From Coniella vitis (lineage: Eukaryota; Ascomycota; Sordariomycetes; Diaporthales; Schizoparmaceae), in contig WUJK01000002.1 in NCBI GenBank assembly GCA_011317545.1, positions 4,092,001-4,156,000 on the forward strand: a stretch of DNA of 64,000 nucleotides. Reading direction: 5' to 3'. The translations under genes were made by a program, and so were the position numbers. The notes below the pieces were generated by a model that saw only the letters and a list, made by a program, of their open reading frames with translations, was not told where the DNA came from and did not search any database. Shown one piece after another: positions 43,455-54,682 of this stretch. Position 1 is the stretch's first letter. Every line of letters starts with the position of its first letter.

Positions 43455-43510
43455 GACGACTGGTTACGTTCTAACAAGACTGGGACTTGAACCCAAGTTC
43501 TGATGCCTGG
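43455..43510 (-). other. tRNA-like T-arm/B-box (possible tRNA relic or tRNA-derived repeat)
   Basis: On the minus strand the sequence TTGGG-TTCAAGT-CCCAG forms a five-base-pair T-stem with a canonical TTCRANY loop and fits the Pol III B-box GGTTCAAGTCC. Upstream, GCCTG...CAGGC can pair as a second stem. I cannot find a 5' acceptor strand complementary to the 3' TCTTGTT, nor a good A-box, so this is not called as an intact tRNA. Confidence 0.3.
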
Positions 43511-43679
43511 GGAGCGCGCGTTCAGGCGGGCCCCTTCCTGTCTGGTCCTGCTTGATGTGTGTGTTCCTTCCAAATATTTATTTCCCAATACATATATTGA
43601 AACGGAGTCAGGCGCGAACGTAGCGACAGGCGACGCAACGGGACGGCATAGCACGGGATCCCCCAAATAAGTTAGCGTA

Positions 43680-43867
43680 TCTATAGGGCAGGCCCGCTGC
43701 TATAACCAACTACAGCATAGCACTACGACCTAAAGAGAATTAGACCGAGTTTAAGTAGCTGCTTCTAGTAGCCCTGCTAGCTTTTCGATCCCTACTTGCC
43801 TAATTATAAATAATTCTATAGATATATAAGCCTCCTATTATACTATCTATACTAGGTTAGGTCTAAC
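43680..43867. repeat. AT-rich, TpA-dense block, possible RIP-mutated repeat
   Basis: The stretch is dense in TA dinucleotides and CTAG/TATA strings, unlike the flanks, and directly abuts the tandem repeat. Such composition is typical of repeat-induced point mutation. No transposon ends or coding remnant are identifiable. Confidence 0.35.
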
Positions 43868-44113
43868 TGGTTGACTGACTAATTGACTGACTGACTGGCG
43901 GCTGGCTGACTGGTTGGCTGGCTGACTGACTGGTTGACTGGTTGACTAACTGACTGACTGGCTAACTGGCTAACTGGCTGACTGGCTGACTGGCTGACTG
44001 GCTGACTAGCTGACTGGCTGACTAGCTGACTGGACTGACTGACTGGTTGACTAGCTGATTGGCTAACTGACTGACTAACTGGCGGCTGGTTGACTGGTTG
44101 ACTGGTTGACTGG
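43868..44113. repeat. Tandem repeat based on CTGA/CTGG tetranucleotides
   Basis: About 245 bp of degenerate units such as GACTGGCT, GACTGGTT and AACTGGCT follow in direct register. On the minus strand the repeat reads as an 81-codon open frame of Ser-Gln-Pro-Val/Ser-Gln-Ser-Ala units, which is a consequence of the repeat rather than evidence of a gene. Confidence 0.9.
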
Positions 44114-45966
44114 TTTTGCTCCACCAGGAATTGGTGTTAAGGTGACCCTAACCTGGCGCCATAACCAACTCGGCCATCTTGCCGTTGTTGAATTATGAGG
44201 TTTTTAGGTGATTTATGAATAGCATGCGTGGATGTGTGTGTGGCAGCGGCTCGCAAAGTGGGTTCTCGAAAGAAAAAGTTCACCAGGCTGATGATTCGAT
44301 ATAACAGACGTCGAGGAGCTTCAGAAGAAGAAGCAGAGTGATGTTCTGCAGTTCCTGCTACGCGTCCGCTGCTGGGAAGTACGTTAAAACCGCCGATTAC
44401 CTCAGTTGCGCAACTACCACAAAATAAATGGTGGCAGACGTTATCGAGAAACGATCCGGTATATTTTTCTCGCTCATAGTAAGGATATCGTTGTGCTATC
44501 CAATATCGCTGGATTGCTTCACTGGATTAGGCTACATTGGAACCGATCCAGTAGCGTCTGAAGCGAAATCAGGAGAGCAATCCATTCTTTGAGTTGTGAT
44601 CAATATAGCGGCGGTATCAAAGCAATTTTTGCGTAAATTGTTTGCCCAATGAGCCCGATGTTGTTTGCTCAGATACCGTAATAGTATGTTTTTCATACTC
44701 AGTCTTGTCCAAGGTGGCTTTATATCGTGGAGTCGCACTGATCAATACCACGCTGCAACGGTAAGGTCCAAGGCGCAATCTGACATAAGGGCTTAGCGAA
44801 CACGGGATGATTGGGGCTGTGTAATGATTTTTCAGACTGGGCAGTTTGTTTCCGTCGATGGAATCCCGCGGCTGACATAATATGTTATGCCGAGTAGATT
44901 TGATTCATGGGCTTCGAACAGCAAGACGCATGACCAACAAGAAGGACGTCAAGATAAGATTATCCGGCAACTTTTCTGGAATTGGCATAAGAATCATAAA
45001 TATCAAGTCTCGCCGTATAGCAATACGGATTTACCCGTGCAAGTTCATCCAATGTCGAGTCATTGGACGGATGTTTTCATCATCACCTCAGAATGGCACG
45101 ATATTCCATGATCTCTTTGATAATAGCTCATTATCAAAGGCCCACGGGCGAAGAAGTGAAGTGTTGCAACTTAAAAGGACTAGTATTTGAACTCACAAGT
45201 CATCGACGTCTTTGCGCATGATTGGGAAAGAGAACGGGACAAGAAATGCGAGTATAGGAAAGCAGCGGTTCAGAAAGTTGTGGAACTAAACAAATATCAA
45301 CCAAACGATTATCAAGTGAATAGCCTGATAATATCACTTAATGTTAGGCTCACTTTATGATTGGCTATTCATGTTGACCTCAACACGCCGAATCCATTCA
45401 ATAGACTGATGGGTTACATCAGAGACACAGAGCCGGTGTCGGAACAGGCTCCATACATACAAACATCGCGGTGAGAAGTGCAACTTGATATCACCCAACG
45501 TTGACAGACTCCCAACTGCATTAGGATGGGTCGCAGTTGTGACTTCACACGCGTCCAGAATCGCTTATCACGCAATATCTGGCTGCGAACCTGCAATGAC
45601 AGGCATTTTGCGTTTCCACCCCACACCTAACTATGTACACATGTCTGCAGCCAGTAAACTTGATATCCCCGCGCGCAAGTCGTCGAAGCGAACAATGCGA
45701 TACCCGAGAAATCTTGCCGGTCATGGTGCGTTATCATGGAGAAGATACGCTCAAGGCATGTTAGAGATATGAGGAGCAGCACGATACATGTTCTTGTGTT
45801 TATCAAGTGGATGCTGATGCTACGACGAAGCGTTTATCCGATCCAGCTTGATACTCTGTGCTCATCTAGGCATCTTTTCGACTCGATAAACTCGGCGACT
45901 TTGACATCCAAAGCTCTTTTGCTGGACTCCTCAAGCACTGCCTCCCGTACTTGGGTTGGGGACACG

Positions 45967-47835
45967 ATGTCGTCGCACGACTCAAGCAAAGATGGACTCT
46001 CACCAGGTCCCAATCCACGGCTGCAACCTACCAAAGGGGCACTGACCCTCCTTGACAGTAGTGAGGTGACAGACGAGCTATCCTATACCGAGGAGGAGAG
46101 AAAGGCGCTGGTTCGCAAGCTTGATTGGCATGTATGTCGACAACTACCTCCAGTGCTGAGAAAACAAACCTGACCCTCAGACGGCCGCAGATCCTCCCGT
46201 TCATCTTTTGGTGCTACCTGTTCAATTCGCTCGATCGAAATAACATCTCGAACGCAAAATCCGATGGCATGACAGGTATTTTGCTCTTCATCCTTGCTTC
46301 AAGTCTCATATTGATGACTGATTCTGAAACTTCCGCGCAGACGATCTGGGATTCCCTACAAACGGGTACGCGACCATGCTCACAGTGTTCAACGTAACGT
46401 TTGCTGGACTAGGTGTGCCTGGTGTGATGCTTACTCGGATGATTGGTCCTCGCTGGACCATCCCTGGGTATATGATTGGGTGGGGAATCATGGCCATGTT
46501 CAACGCAGCCTGCAGAACCTTTGCTGAGGTGGTGGTTGTGCGCATGTGTACGTTTCCCCCCTTCACTGAGAGGTGACTAGAACTATATCTGCAGTGCAGT
46601 GCAGTGCACAGGGTTAGCTGACGTGAACGACAACATTGCCATGCATAGTGTTGGGTGTGTTTGAAGCAGGATTTGCAGCATCACTAATCTTTTATCTCAC
46701 TACGTTTTACACCCGCGGAGAACTGGGAGGCAGAATAGCTGCCTTTTACTCGTGTCAGCCCCTAGCTGGTGCTTTCTCAGGGTGCGTTGAGCATAAGACA
46801 TGGAGGATCCTTGGATCAATGAATGGTGTGCTGATACTTGACATCCAGGTTGATCGCCTATGGTGTCTTTCAGATGGATTCGCCCCTGAAGGGCTGGCAG
46901 ATCCTGATGCTGATCGAAGGAGCCTTCACAGTGGCCTTTGCAACCCTGACAGCCTTCATGCTGCCGTGGTCTACTGACACAGCCAACTTCCTCACCGAGC
47001 GCGAAAAGGCCATTGCACGAGCGCGGATTCTCAAGGATGGCTCAACAGCAACCAACACCAAGTTCAACTCCAAGACCTTCTTCAAGCCGCTGCGGGACTG
47101 GAAGTTCTACATCTTTGCCTTGATCGCCATCTGCTACGGCGTGTCGGCCACGGTCGCCTCGAACTTTCTGACACAGATCATCGAGCGCTTCGGATACAGC
47201 ACAGTCAAGACTAACTTGTACACAGTGGCACCGTACGCCTGTGGAGCGCTGGTCTTGGCTTTGACGGCTTGGTCGTCGGATCGCTTCCGCGAGCGAGGGT
47301 TCCATTTAGCTTCGTCGCTGATGCTGGTGATCATCGGGTGCCTCTTGCTCACGTGTCTCCCCGCGTCAAGCACCGGCCCGGCCTACTTTGCGACGTTTCT
47401 CATCACCATGGGCGCCTACACGCCGTCCTGTCTGTTCCATGCTTGGCACCAGTGTAACGAGCCATCGGAAGATGGACGGGCGTTCCGGGTTGGCATGCTG
47501 ACGTTCCTCGCCAACACCGGCAGCTTTGTCTCTGCGAATGTGAGTAGCAATCCGACGCTTGTCGGGAATACAAGGAAAGCACAAAGCGCTTCAGCTGACC
47601 CTGTAAACGGCAGATCTTCCTCGATCAATGGGCGCCGCAATACGTGATACCTCTCGCAATCACATGCGGCGTGGAAGGCCTTGCTTTGATCCTGGTGCTC
47701 GGGCTGCGCACGTACATGGCCGTGGACAACCGTCGACGCAACAAGAGGCAGGGCGTCAACTGGCAGTCGAGGGATGTGCCCACAGAGGCTTTGGTGGATG
47801 GACCTGCGAATCCTCACTTCCGCCACTTCTACTAG
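45967..47835 (+). CDS. MFS transporter, allantoate permease / anion:cation symporter family
   Basis: This is a plasma-membrane carrier of the Dal5/Tna1-like ACS group, which takes up organic anions such as allantoate, nicotinate or pantothenate. Exons are 45967-46131, 46191-46275, 46341-46547, 46649-46781, 46849-47539 and 47614-47835, in phase, 500 aa. About 12 membrane segments are recognisable. The family hallmarks are LDRNNISNAKSDGM-DDLGF after TM1, RMLLGVFEAGFAASLIFYL around TM4 and WSSDRFRERG in the TM8-9 loop. The N-terminus is a soluble acidic/Ser-rich tail. All introns are short and sit between TM-coding parts. The substrate cannot be deduced, and the genes around it are not obviously related. 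Confidence 0.92.
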
Positions 47836-48432
47836 AAGCAAGCGAGTTAGTTTCGTCCTTTCAAGATATCAAGCGGCAGGTTACGAGGAGGCTATTGCGT
47901 CGCTCTCAGAACCATGCCTGTTATGCTCTCGAAACAAGGTGATGGGGTGATGAAGGCATATCAGTAGTCTAGAGTGGCACAGAAGCTTCGAATTATATAT
48001 TTTTATGATCATTGTCAGATGTACGCTCCACCCTCTGAGAGATTTGTTTGAAAGGTTGAAGATAATGTGAAAAGCCAGGGTTAGGGTGAGCGTCCCCGTG
48101 CCATCACGCAGACCCCTGCCCCTTGTCAGACAAGCGCCCGCACTTTGCCCAGCAGGCCAGGAACAGGAACCCTTGACGCCGCAGGCGGGAATTCGGTCAC
48201 CCTGCCGCCCCATGCACGCCGAGCGCAGCGAGGCCAAGGCAACACCAACCGCAAAGCATCATCATCAGCACTGTGTACTGCTGCTGCGTTTCTTCCAACC
48301 ACCCACTTTGACCTGCGCCAGAAACTTCAGGAATAGCAACCATCCAACCAAGCAATCTAGTCGCACTCTTATCTATATCCCCAAACCTACCAGCCGATCG
48401 AGGCTGCCGTCATCGCCACCACCACCACCACC
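47836..48432. other. Intergenic region
   Basis: It holds the MFS 3' UTR and the SYN8 promoter. An ACC/CCA trinucleotide run directly precedes the SYN8 start. No gene is seen. Confidence 0.45.
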
Positions 48433-49374
48433 ATGACGACCCCCAACGCCCTCTTCCTCCTCGCCGATCACATTAAGCTCTCACTCCTCGAGCGCAAACG
48501 CGCACAAGCTCTCAACCTCCACAGCGACTCGCAAGATGGCCACATATCACGCTCTATCGACCAATTCCGCGATGGCCTCGACGCTTTACGAACTGAGCGA
48601 ACCCGCTTACAAGAAGCCGGCGACGAGGCGTATGTTGCTATATCTTTTTGCACCCTTTTTCGCGGCTCCCCCAATAAGCCCATCTACCAAAACTAACACT
48701 CTCTTGTCTTGCCTCCCATCAACAGCAAAGCTGCAACAATAGCCGATGCTCTTCCGAGCCTCCAAAAGCAATTAGACGACCTCACCTCGCAATTCCACGG
48801 CTTCTCCTCCCCAGGAACAACCGCAACTCTCACACACCCCAACGACCCAACTTTAGCAGATGATTTCGCTCACGCTGAAAGCACTACCTCTGCAAATGCC
48901 ACCGCATCCAACGCCACCAAGAAATCAGTCCGCTTCAACGAGTCCTCCACCGTCAACACAACCGCCATCCAACAAGACGAAGACGCCGCCGCGGCCGCGC
49001 TCTTCAACCAACCCTACCGCGACGACCCCGACGCGCCCGCGGGCTACCGCGACCAGGCCGCCTCCCTCGCCGACAACCAGCAGATTCACGCATACCACTC
49101 GCAGATTCTCGCCGAGCAAGACGAGCAGCTCGACCGGCTGGGGGAATCCATCTCGCGCCAGCGCGAGCTCAGCATGCAGATTGGCGATGAGCTGGATGAC
49201 CAGGTTGCCATGCTGGAGGACCAGGAGGCGCTTGTGGATCGCCACCAGGGACGGCTGGATCGTGCGAGGAGGTCGGTGGGGAAGATGGCACGGTCGGCGG
49301 GGGAGAGTCGGCAAATGGTTGCTATTGTGGTGTTGATTGTTATCTTGGTCTTGCTGATTGCTATCCTCAAGTGA
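48433..49374 (+). CDS. SYN8: Qc-SNARE of the SYN8/syntaxin-8 type
   Basis: This is an endosomal t-SNARE. Exons are 48433-48629 and 48726-49374, phase 2, 281 aa. An N-terminal helical region (LFLLADHIKLSLLERKR) leads through an Ala/Thr/Ser-rich linker to a C-terminal SNARE helix, running from about EQDEQLDRLGESISRQREL through IGDELDDQVAMLEDQ to RARRSVGKMA, with a central-layer Gln. A tail anchor (MVAIVVLIVILVLLIAIL) ends the protein. The order N-domain, single SNARE motif and tail anchor fits Qc-SNAREs such as Syn8. Tlg1 is the alternative, but its N-terminal three-helix domain looks different. Confidence 0.85.
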
Positions 49375-50235
49375 GATGAGTGATTATCTCTGTTGCAAAG
49401 AGTGAATGACGTTTATTGAGAGGGGTTGTGGTAGGATGGTGGAGCGCTGATTCAAAAGATGGAACCACGCATGGCGGAACGCGTTTGTCACTTGGATATA
49501 TATCGTCTCATGTGTCGTGTGTTTTCAGACATTGCATTTGTCATCTGGCGGCTTACTGTGTTGAAAATCCGGGGCAGGAAGGGGGCAAAGCTCACGCAGG
49601 GCGGTACAAGTCACTTTTTCAACATTCTCTTGAGCGCGCGGTGCCTGGGTTCTGATTTGTTCTAGGGGCGTTTATGGCGTTGGTTGTCCATGCAACATAT
49701 ATGTACGATCAATCGATTTCGAACTTTCTGGAGGGTACGATGCTATGAGCGCTTGTGTGTGTTGGGTCTCGAGGCAGGGTGGTCTTCTCTCTTCAATCAC
49801 GATTTAGGTGAAGAACATTTTGACATTATAGCTGATTCATCGGTCGTCGCTGTTGAGGGAGGTCCTAATCTTTTGCCTATCCAGCTCGGGTTTCTTGTTC
49901 TCGTGTCAGACCCTGTATCGAGCACACAGAAACTCTCAGAGAAAGCGGCCGTCAGGCACTACAAATCGTAAGGAACAAAAAGAAATAACCTGTTTCTCTT
50001 CTAATCCTATACTCTCGCAGTTTGCTCTGTTTTTCTAGGTTTGCCAACAACGCCCTAATGACATGCCAATTATAAAGTATGACTGAATCCATCACAAACC
50101 CTACACCGCAAAACGCCGCCAAATGTTGTTATAGGCACCTTTTATATCACAAATACCCGCTTGCTGCTACAGCTCTCCAGCTCGCCATCTACCACACGGT
50201 CCAGAATTTTCTCCTTCATATCATCATCAACATCA
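49375..50235. other. Convergent intergenic region
   Basis: This lies between the 3' ends of SYN8 and HAS1. Short open frames only; nothing recognisable. Confidence 0.45.
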
Positions 50236-52152
50236 TCAATGCTTTCTGAACCCATTGCGCTTCTGTGCCGGCTGACTGCCATACGGCCGTCTGCTCTGCA
50301 CCTTCTTATCCTTGGACATGCTCGCGCCCAGCTGGATGTCCACCCTCGGCGGCGTCGCAAATCCAAAACTCTTGGCCACCTTGACCAAGTCAAGCTTGTG
50401 CACATCAAAGACACTACGCAGCGAGTGACTGGCGTAGGCGTGCAGGTACGACCGGTAGCCATCCTTGGCCGACTGGTTGAGGTAGTAGTTCTTGCCAATG
50501 AGCTTTTCCAGTTGCGACTGGATGTTGAAAATCTTGGACGAGGGAAACTCGAACTCGACGACGGGGACGCGCGCGGCTTTGAGGTGCGAGAGGAAGCCTA
50601 CTTCGGAAGGTTGCAGGAACATGAGGGAACGGCCTTTGGTGTTGGAGCCGCGGGCGGTCCGGCCGACACGGTGGATGTAGTCACGAGGGTCATCTGGGGG
50701 GTCGAACTGAACGATCCAGTCTACGGCGGGAATCTATAGAGGCCCTTGTTATCGGCCGCTGCTGACGCGAGAATGGAAGGAAATGGAGACAACAGAGGGG
50801 TAACATACATCGAGGCCACGAGCGGCGACATCTGTGCAGATGAGAGTGCCTGTCTTGGCGTTGCAGAATTCGAAAAAGGTATTGGTGCGCGCTTGCTGCT
50901 TCATCTTGCCGTGCAAATGGAGGACAGGCAAGTCAATAAAGTTGAGCAGCTCGCTGAAGTACTTGACAGAGTTACAACTGGAAAAGAAGACCTGTTCGTT
51001 GGTTCATAGTTAGCAAAATGCAATCTCGGGATCATGAAAACCCATCGCTCATCCTCAGCCATCCACACAGAGAGCACTCACAATAATCTTCTTCTTGGCC
51101 ATCTTCTTCAAGAAGCTGAACAGCAGCAAAAACCGCTTATCGGCATCCACAAGGCAGTACCCTTGCTCAACACCCTCGACGGTAGAAAACTGCTTCTCCT
51201 CATCAACGTTGATGTACAACGGGCCCGGTCGCAGCGAGATTCTCGCCAGGTCCTCGACTTTAGTCGTCTGCGTGGCACTAAACAACATTGTCTGCCTATC
51301 TTCCTTGGGCAAAATCTTGATAATCTGTCTCATTTCATCCTCGAAACCGATCTCGAGAATCCGGTCGGCCTCGTCGATAATCAAACTCTTGAGATTCTTG
51401 AACACAAACGGTGTGTTTTGCAAGTGATCCAGCAGACGGCCAGGAGTGGCTATTATCAGGTTCACACCCTTGGACAACTTGTCCGCCTCAGCGCGCCGGT
51501 TCGCGCCGCCAATCACGATGCCATACGTCTGGCTGTGGTGCTTGAGCAGATCACGCGCCACGCTGAAAATCTGCAGCGCAAGCTCGCGCGTCGGCGAGAC
51601 GACGATCACACCTGTGCCGTTGCGGGGCTTGAATTTGAGGGCGTGCAGCATCTCGATGGCCGGGATCAAGAACGCGAGCGTCTTGCCGCTGCCTGTCTTG
51701 GCTGCGCCCAGCACGTCCTTGCCTGTTAGCAAAGGCGGGATACCGCGGCGTTGAATTTCGGTCATGGTCTTGAAACCCATTTCGTCAATCGCCTTGAGGG
51801 TCTTTTCGGAAAGGCCGAGTTCGTGGAAGGACGTCACGTCGCTGCCGGCGGCTTGCGGGAGGGAGAGGTGGGTTTGCGGAAGGTCGGCGGCGGTTTCGTT
51901 CTCTTGACCATCGTCATTGTCCTTGGATGCGCTTGTTTCTTCTTGTGCGGCTCCGTTGGTCTCCTTCTCATCAACCTGTTCATCTTCGACAGGCAACGCG
52001 ACGATTTCTTCTTGTTCCTCCTCAACTTCCTCTACCACGGGGTCCTCCTTTGCAACGGCCTTGGTCTTCTTGACCTTTTTCGAGCGGCGCTCCGTGGCAT
52101 CCTTGGAAGCGTCCTTGAGCTTTCTCTTCTTGTTAGGGTCGGATGACGCCAT
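50236..52152 (-). CDS. HAS1: ATP-dependent RNA helicase HAS1 (DEAD box)
   Basis: A nucleolar DEAD-box helicase needed for 40S and 60S ribosomal subunit biogenesis. Exons are 52152-51082, 50991-50809 and 50733-50236, in phase, 583 aa. A Lys-rich then Glu-rich N-terminal tail (residues 1 to about 100) precedes the core. Motifs are the Q-motif (GFKTMTEIQRRGIPPLL), motif I AAKTGSGKT (150-157 region), Ia PTRELALQ, II DEAD at 260-263, III SAT and VI HRVGRTARG. The C-terminal segment KSFGFATPPRVDIQLG is diagnostic of HAS1. The tail ends QKRNGFRKH. The start at 52152 was chosen because upstream in-frame sequence has no family similarity. Confidence 0.96.
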
Positions 52153-52910
52153 TTTGAGCGATTTTGAGATGGCTTTGATGGCAGCAGCGTTGATATGGGA
52201 GCAGGTTGCGCAGCCAAGTGCAAAGAGATTCGTGGCTAAGGAGGGTGGGGGATGGTAGAATATATGGGCGGAGGGAAAATGACAGTCCCCCCAACTTTTT
52301 TTCGGGGTACTGATAAGATAAGCGGCCAGCGGGGCGCTAGGAATGGCAGAGACTGGGGTCTCAGGGTTATGGTAACCCTGGTAATTAGCGGAACAACGAT
52401 GAAAGAGCCTGTGCGGACATTCACTACTATGTACAATCAATGAGTTATTGTAATAGTAAGTACTTCTATCATACAAGCATAGTAATTTGCGCGAACCATT
52501 CAAGGCTCCCTCACGTGGCCCCTGTTCGTAGTATGCATCTTGTCAGGTTCCGAGTCAAATGCGTAACCGGCCATATCTTCGACCCTTCAATCCATACGCC
52601 AATCACTCTTCGAATATGACACGTAAAGTAAAGTATGGTAGTTTAATGAACTATGTACGCGCATGATGCCCTTTTCTGCCTAGACCTCCTGGTCCAATGC
52701 AATATCCGTATGCTAGTAAACCACCTCAAAGACTCCAAAAGTACCTTAACGTTTGTAAACAGCAAATATCTCCCCACCACATTTTTGGGAAGTCCGCAAA
52801 ACCTGAACTAGAGAAGTGAAGAAAGTCCAAGGTTCAAAAAAACACAGAATGGAATCGTTTTGAACGTAATCTACCGACGATGACGCAAAACAACCCCAAT
52901 CCATTCTAGA
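52153..52910. other. Intergenic region between two minus-strand genes
   Basis: It holds the HAS1 promoter and the 3' UTR of the downstream-coordinate gene. Nothing else is recognisable. Confidence 0.45.
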
Positions 52911-54682
52911 TTAGTGTAGAGCCGATGGAACGGGGTCTTCATGCTTGGCAGTGCTCCCCTTGCCTCTCCACGTGCTCACAGCAGCAATCTTGGCGTCCCA
53001 TCTCTGCTCGTCGGTGCCATACGCGCGGGGCGTCAGCTTGATCAATGTGTGCAGAGGCACATGCATCCAGGGGCTCTTCTCCTGGCTGCGCTTCATAAAG
53101 TAGGCGTAGATGCACCGCAGCACGGCCTGGTGCGTAACAATGAGGATATCCTCGGACCTCTCCAGTTCCATAATAATGGGCTCGAGCCGGATCACCACGT
53201 CCCGATAGGATTCCCCGCCGCGGTAGCGGTAGTTGTACTTGTCTTCGTCACGAGCCTCAAAGTCTTCTGGGTACTCGTCCTTGATCTCTTGGTACGTCAT
53301 GCCGTCGCACAAACCAGCGTCCAACTCGTCGAGGGCTTTCCACTGCAATTGGTTGTAGTGCTTGGGCAGGAAACGTGCGGTGGCAATGGTGCGCTTCAGT
53401 GTAGATGTCCATACTGTGAGAGGTCGGTCGTCCTAGTCAGGTAGGTGTCAGTACAATGCGCCAAGATCTCAATTGGGAATAATTACGGTGGTAGAAAGCT
53501 TACTCCCACTGATTCGCGCACCAACTCCGGCAGCTTTCGCGCATATTGTTCGCCGCGGGGCGACAACAATGCATCGCCTCCGATTCGACCGTCGAGATTG
53601 TACATGGACTCGCCGTGCTGCATTAGTTACGTCAGTTAACGCCAAGAGACACGCACAAACACACCTTGCCCCCTCAATCTCTGCAACTCGCAAATGCAGC
53701 CAATGAACTCACCCGTGAAAGCCACACAGATCGTGGTCGGATGTGGAGGTTCATCAAGTAGTATACGACGCGACTCTGCAGATAGTCTTGGATGCGGTTG
53801 ATGATGACCTGCTTGCCAACATTCATAATCTTGAGGTAGGTCAGGTCCTCTTCATCGCCGTCTTCATTGACCGACTTGTAGATTTTTTCGTAGTTGCGAA
53901 TACGGTTCCGGAAGTCCAGCGCAGCCTGTTCGGGGTCTTGGCCTTTGTAGTCGGGGCTTGTCGTCTTGACATCTCTTATGTTTGCCATAATCATGTCCTC
54001 ATCATCGCATTTCGACTCGACATAAATGACCTCGATGCCGGCGCGGTTGCAAATCTCGAGGATCCATTTGCGGCGTTCCTTGGTTGAATTGGTCGCGTCT
54101 AGAATTGCCACGACACCATTCTCGTTCTTGAACCATTTCAACATATCGGCGACTGCTGCCTCAGCCGCAGCCTTTCTCTGTCGCTCACCTTCCACATTTG
54201 TCGTGTCAAAAAAGTCGGCGGTCGGCTGTGCTGCGGCTTTGCGGCGGTAGCTGCCTACATTGAAGGTTTGGGCGGGAACGGACAGCCATTGAAGATATCT
54301 CTGCGCTGCAACAGCCACGGGTGTTAGATTGCTCGTATCCACATCCAAATCTTGACAACTTCTGTCGCCCGGGCAGACAGAGCAGTGGTGGAGGGTTGGG
54401 GGGTTCTCAACGGTCTGGGGTGCTATAGAATATCGCGAGACAAAAACGGGTCAATTGAAAGGCGGTAAACAGATAGACTGACGGAGGTGAAAGTGTGTGC
54501 ACAAGGAAGACATGAGACATTTTTTTCTTGTCAGGACAGCACAAGAAAGCAAAAGAGATGGGATTCTAATTACCCTTTTGTGCAATGTAGCTCTTGCCTC
54601 GGGCCGGCAAGCCCACCATGACGACGCAGATGCGGGTGTCCTCCACCTGGACACCTCTTCCGTTAGCTTTCGCTGGAGCCAT
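52911..54682 (-). CDS. 6-phosphofructo-2-kinase / fructose-2,6-bisphosphatase
   Basis: This bifunctional enzyme sets the level of fructose-2,6-bisphosphate, the activator of glycolysis. Exons are 54682-54574, 54305-53713, 53617-53504 and 53432-52911, in phase, 445 aa. The kinase domain carries the P-loop GLPARGKS at residues 24-31, QRYLQWLSVPAQTFNVG, and ILDATNSTKERR. The phosphatase domain starts with RHGES. The exon 2/3 boundary falls exactly between its Arg (234) and catalytic His (235), and downstream PLTVWTSTLKRT, ELDAGLCDGMTYQEI and the second His in THQAVLRC are present. Both catalytic halves look intact, unlike yeast Pfk26, which lacks phosphatase activity. At 445 aa it is close to the compact two-domain core, without the long regulatory tails of some fungal paralogues. 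Confidence 0.94.

Larger units (their letters stand above)
42907..45966. other. Intergenic, repeat-rich 3 kb between GNAT and MFS genes
   Basis: It contains a tRNA-like B-box, an AT-rich TpA-dense block at about 43680-43870 and a tandem repeat at about 43868-44113, each listed separately. From 44200 to 45966 I see only short overlapping open frames and no recognisable gene. The last part should be the MFS promoter. Confidence 0.5.

Noticed and set aside
43879..44124. 81-codon Ser-Gln-Pro-Val repeat protein on the minus strand
   Set aside because: The frame is open only because the tetranucleotide-based repeat lacks stops; there is no start context or flanking coding sequence.
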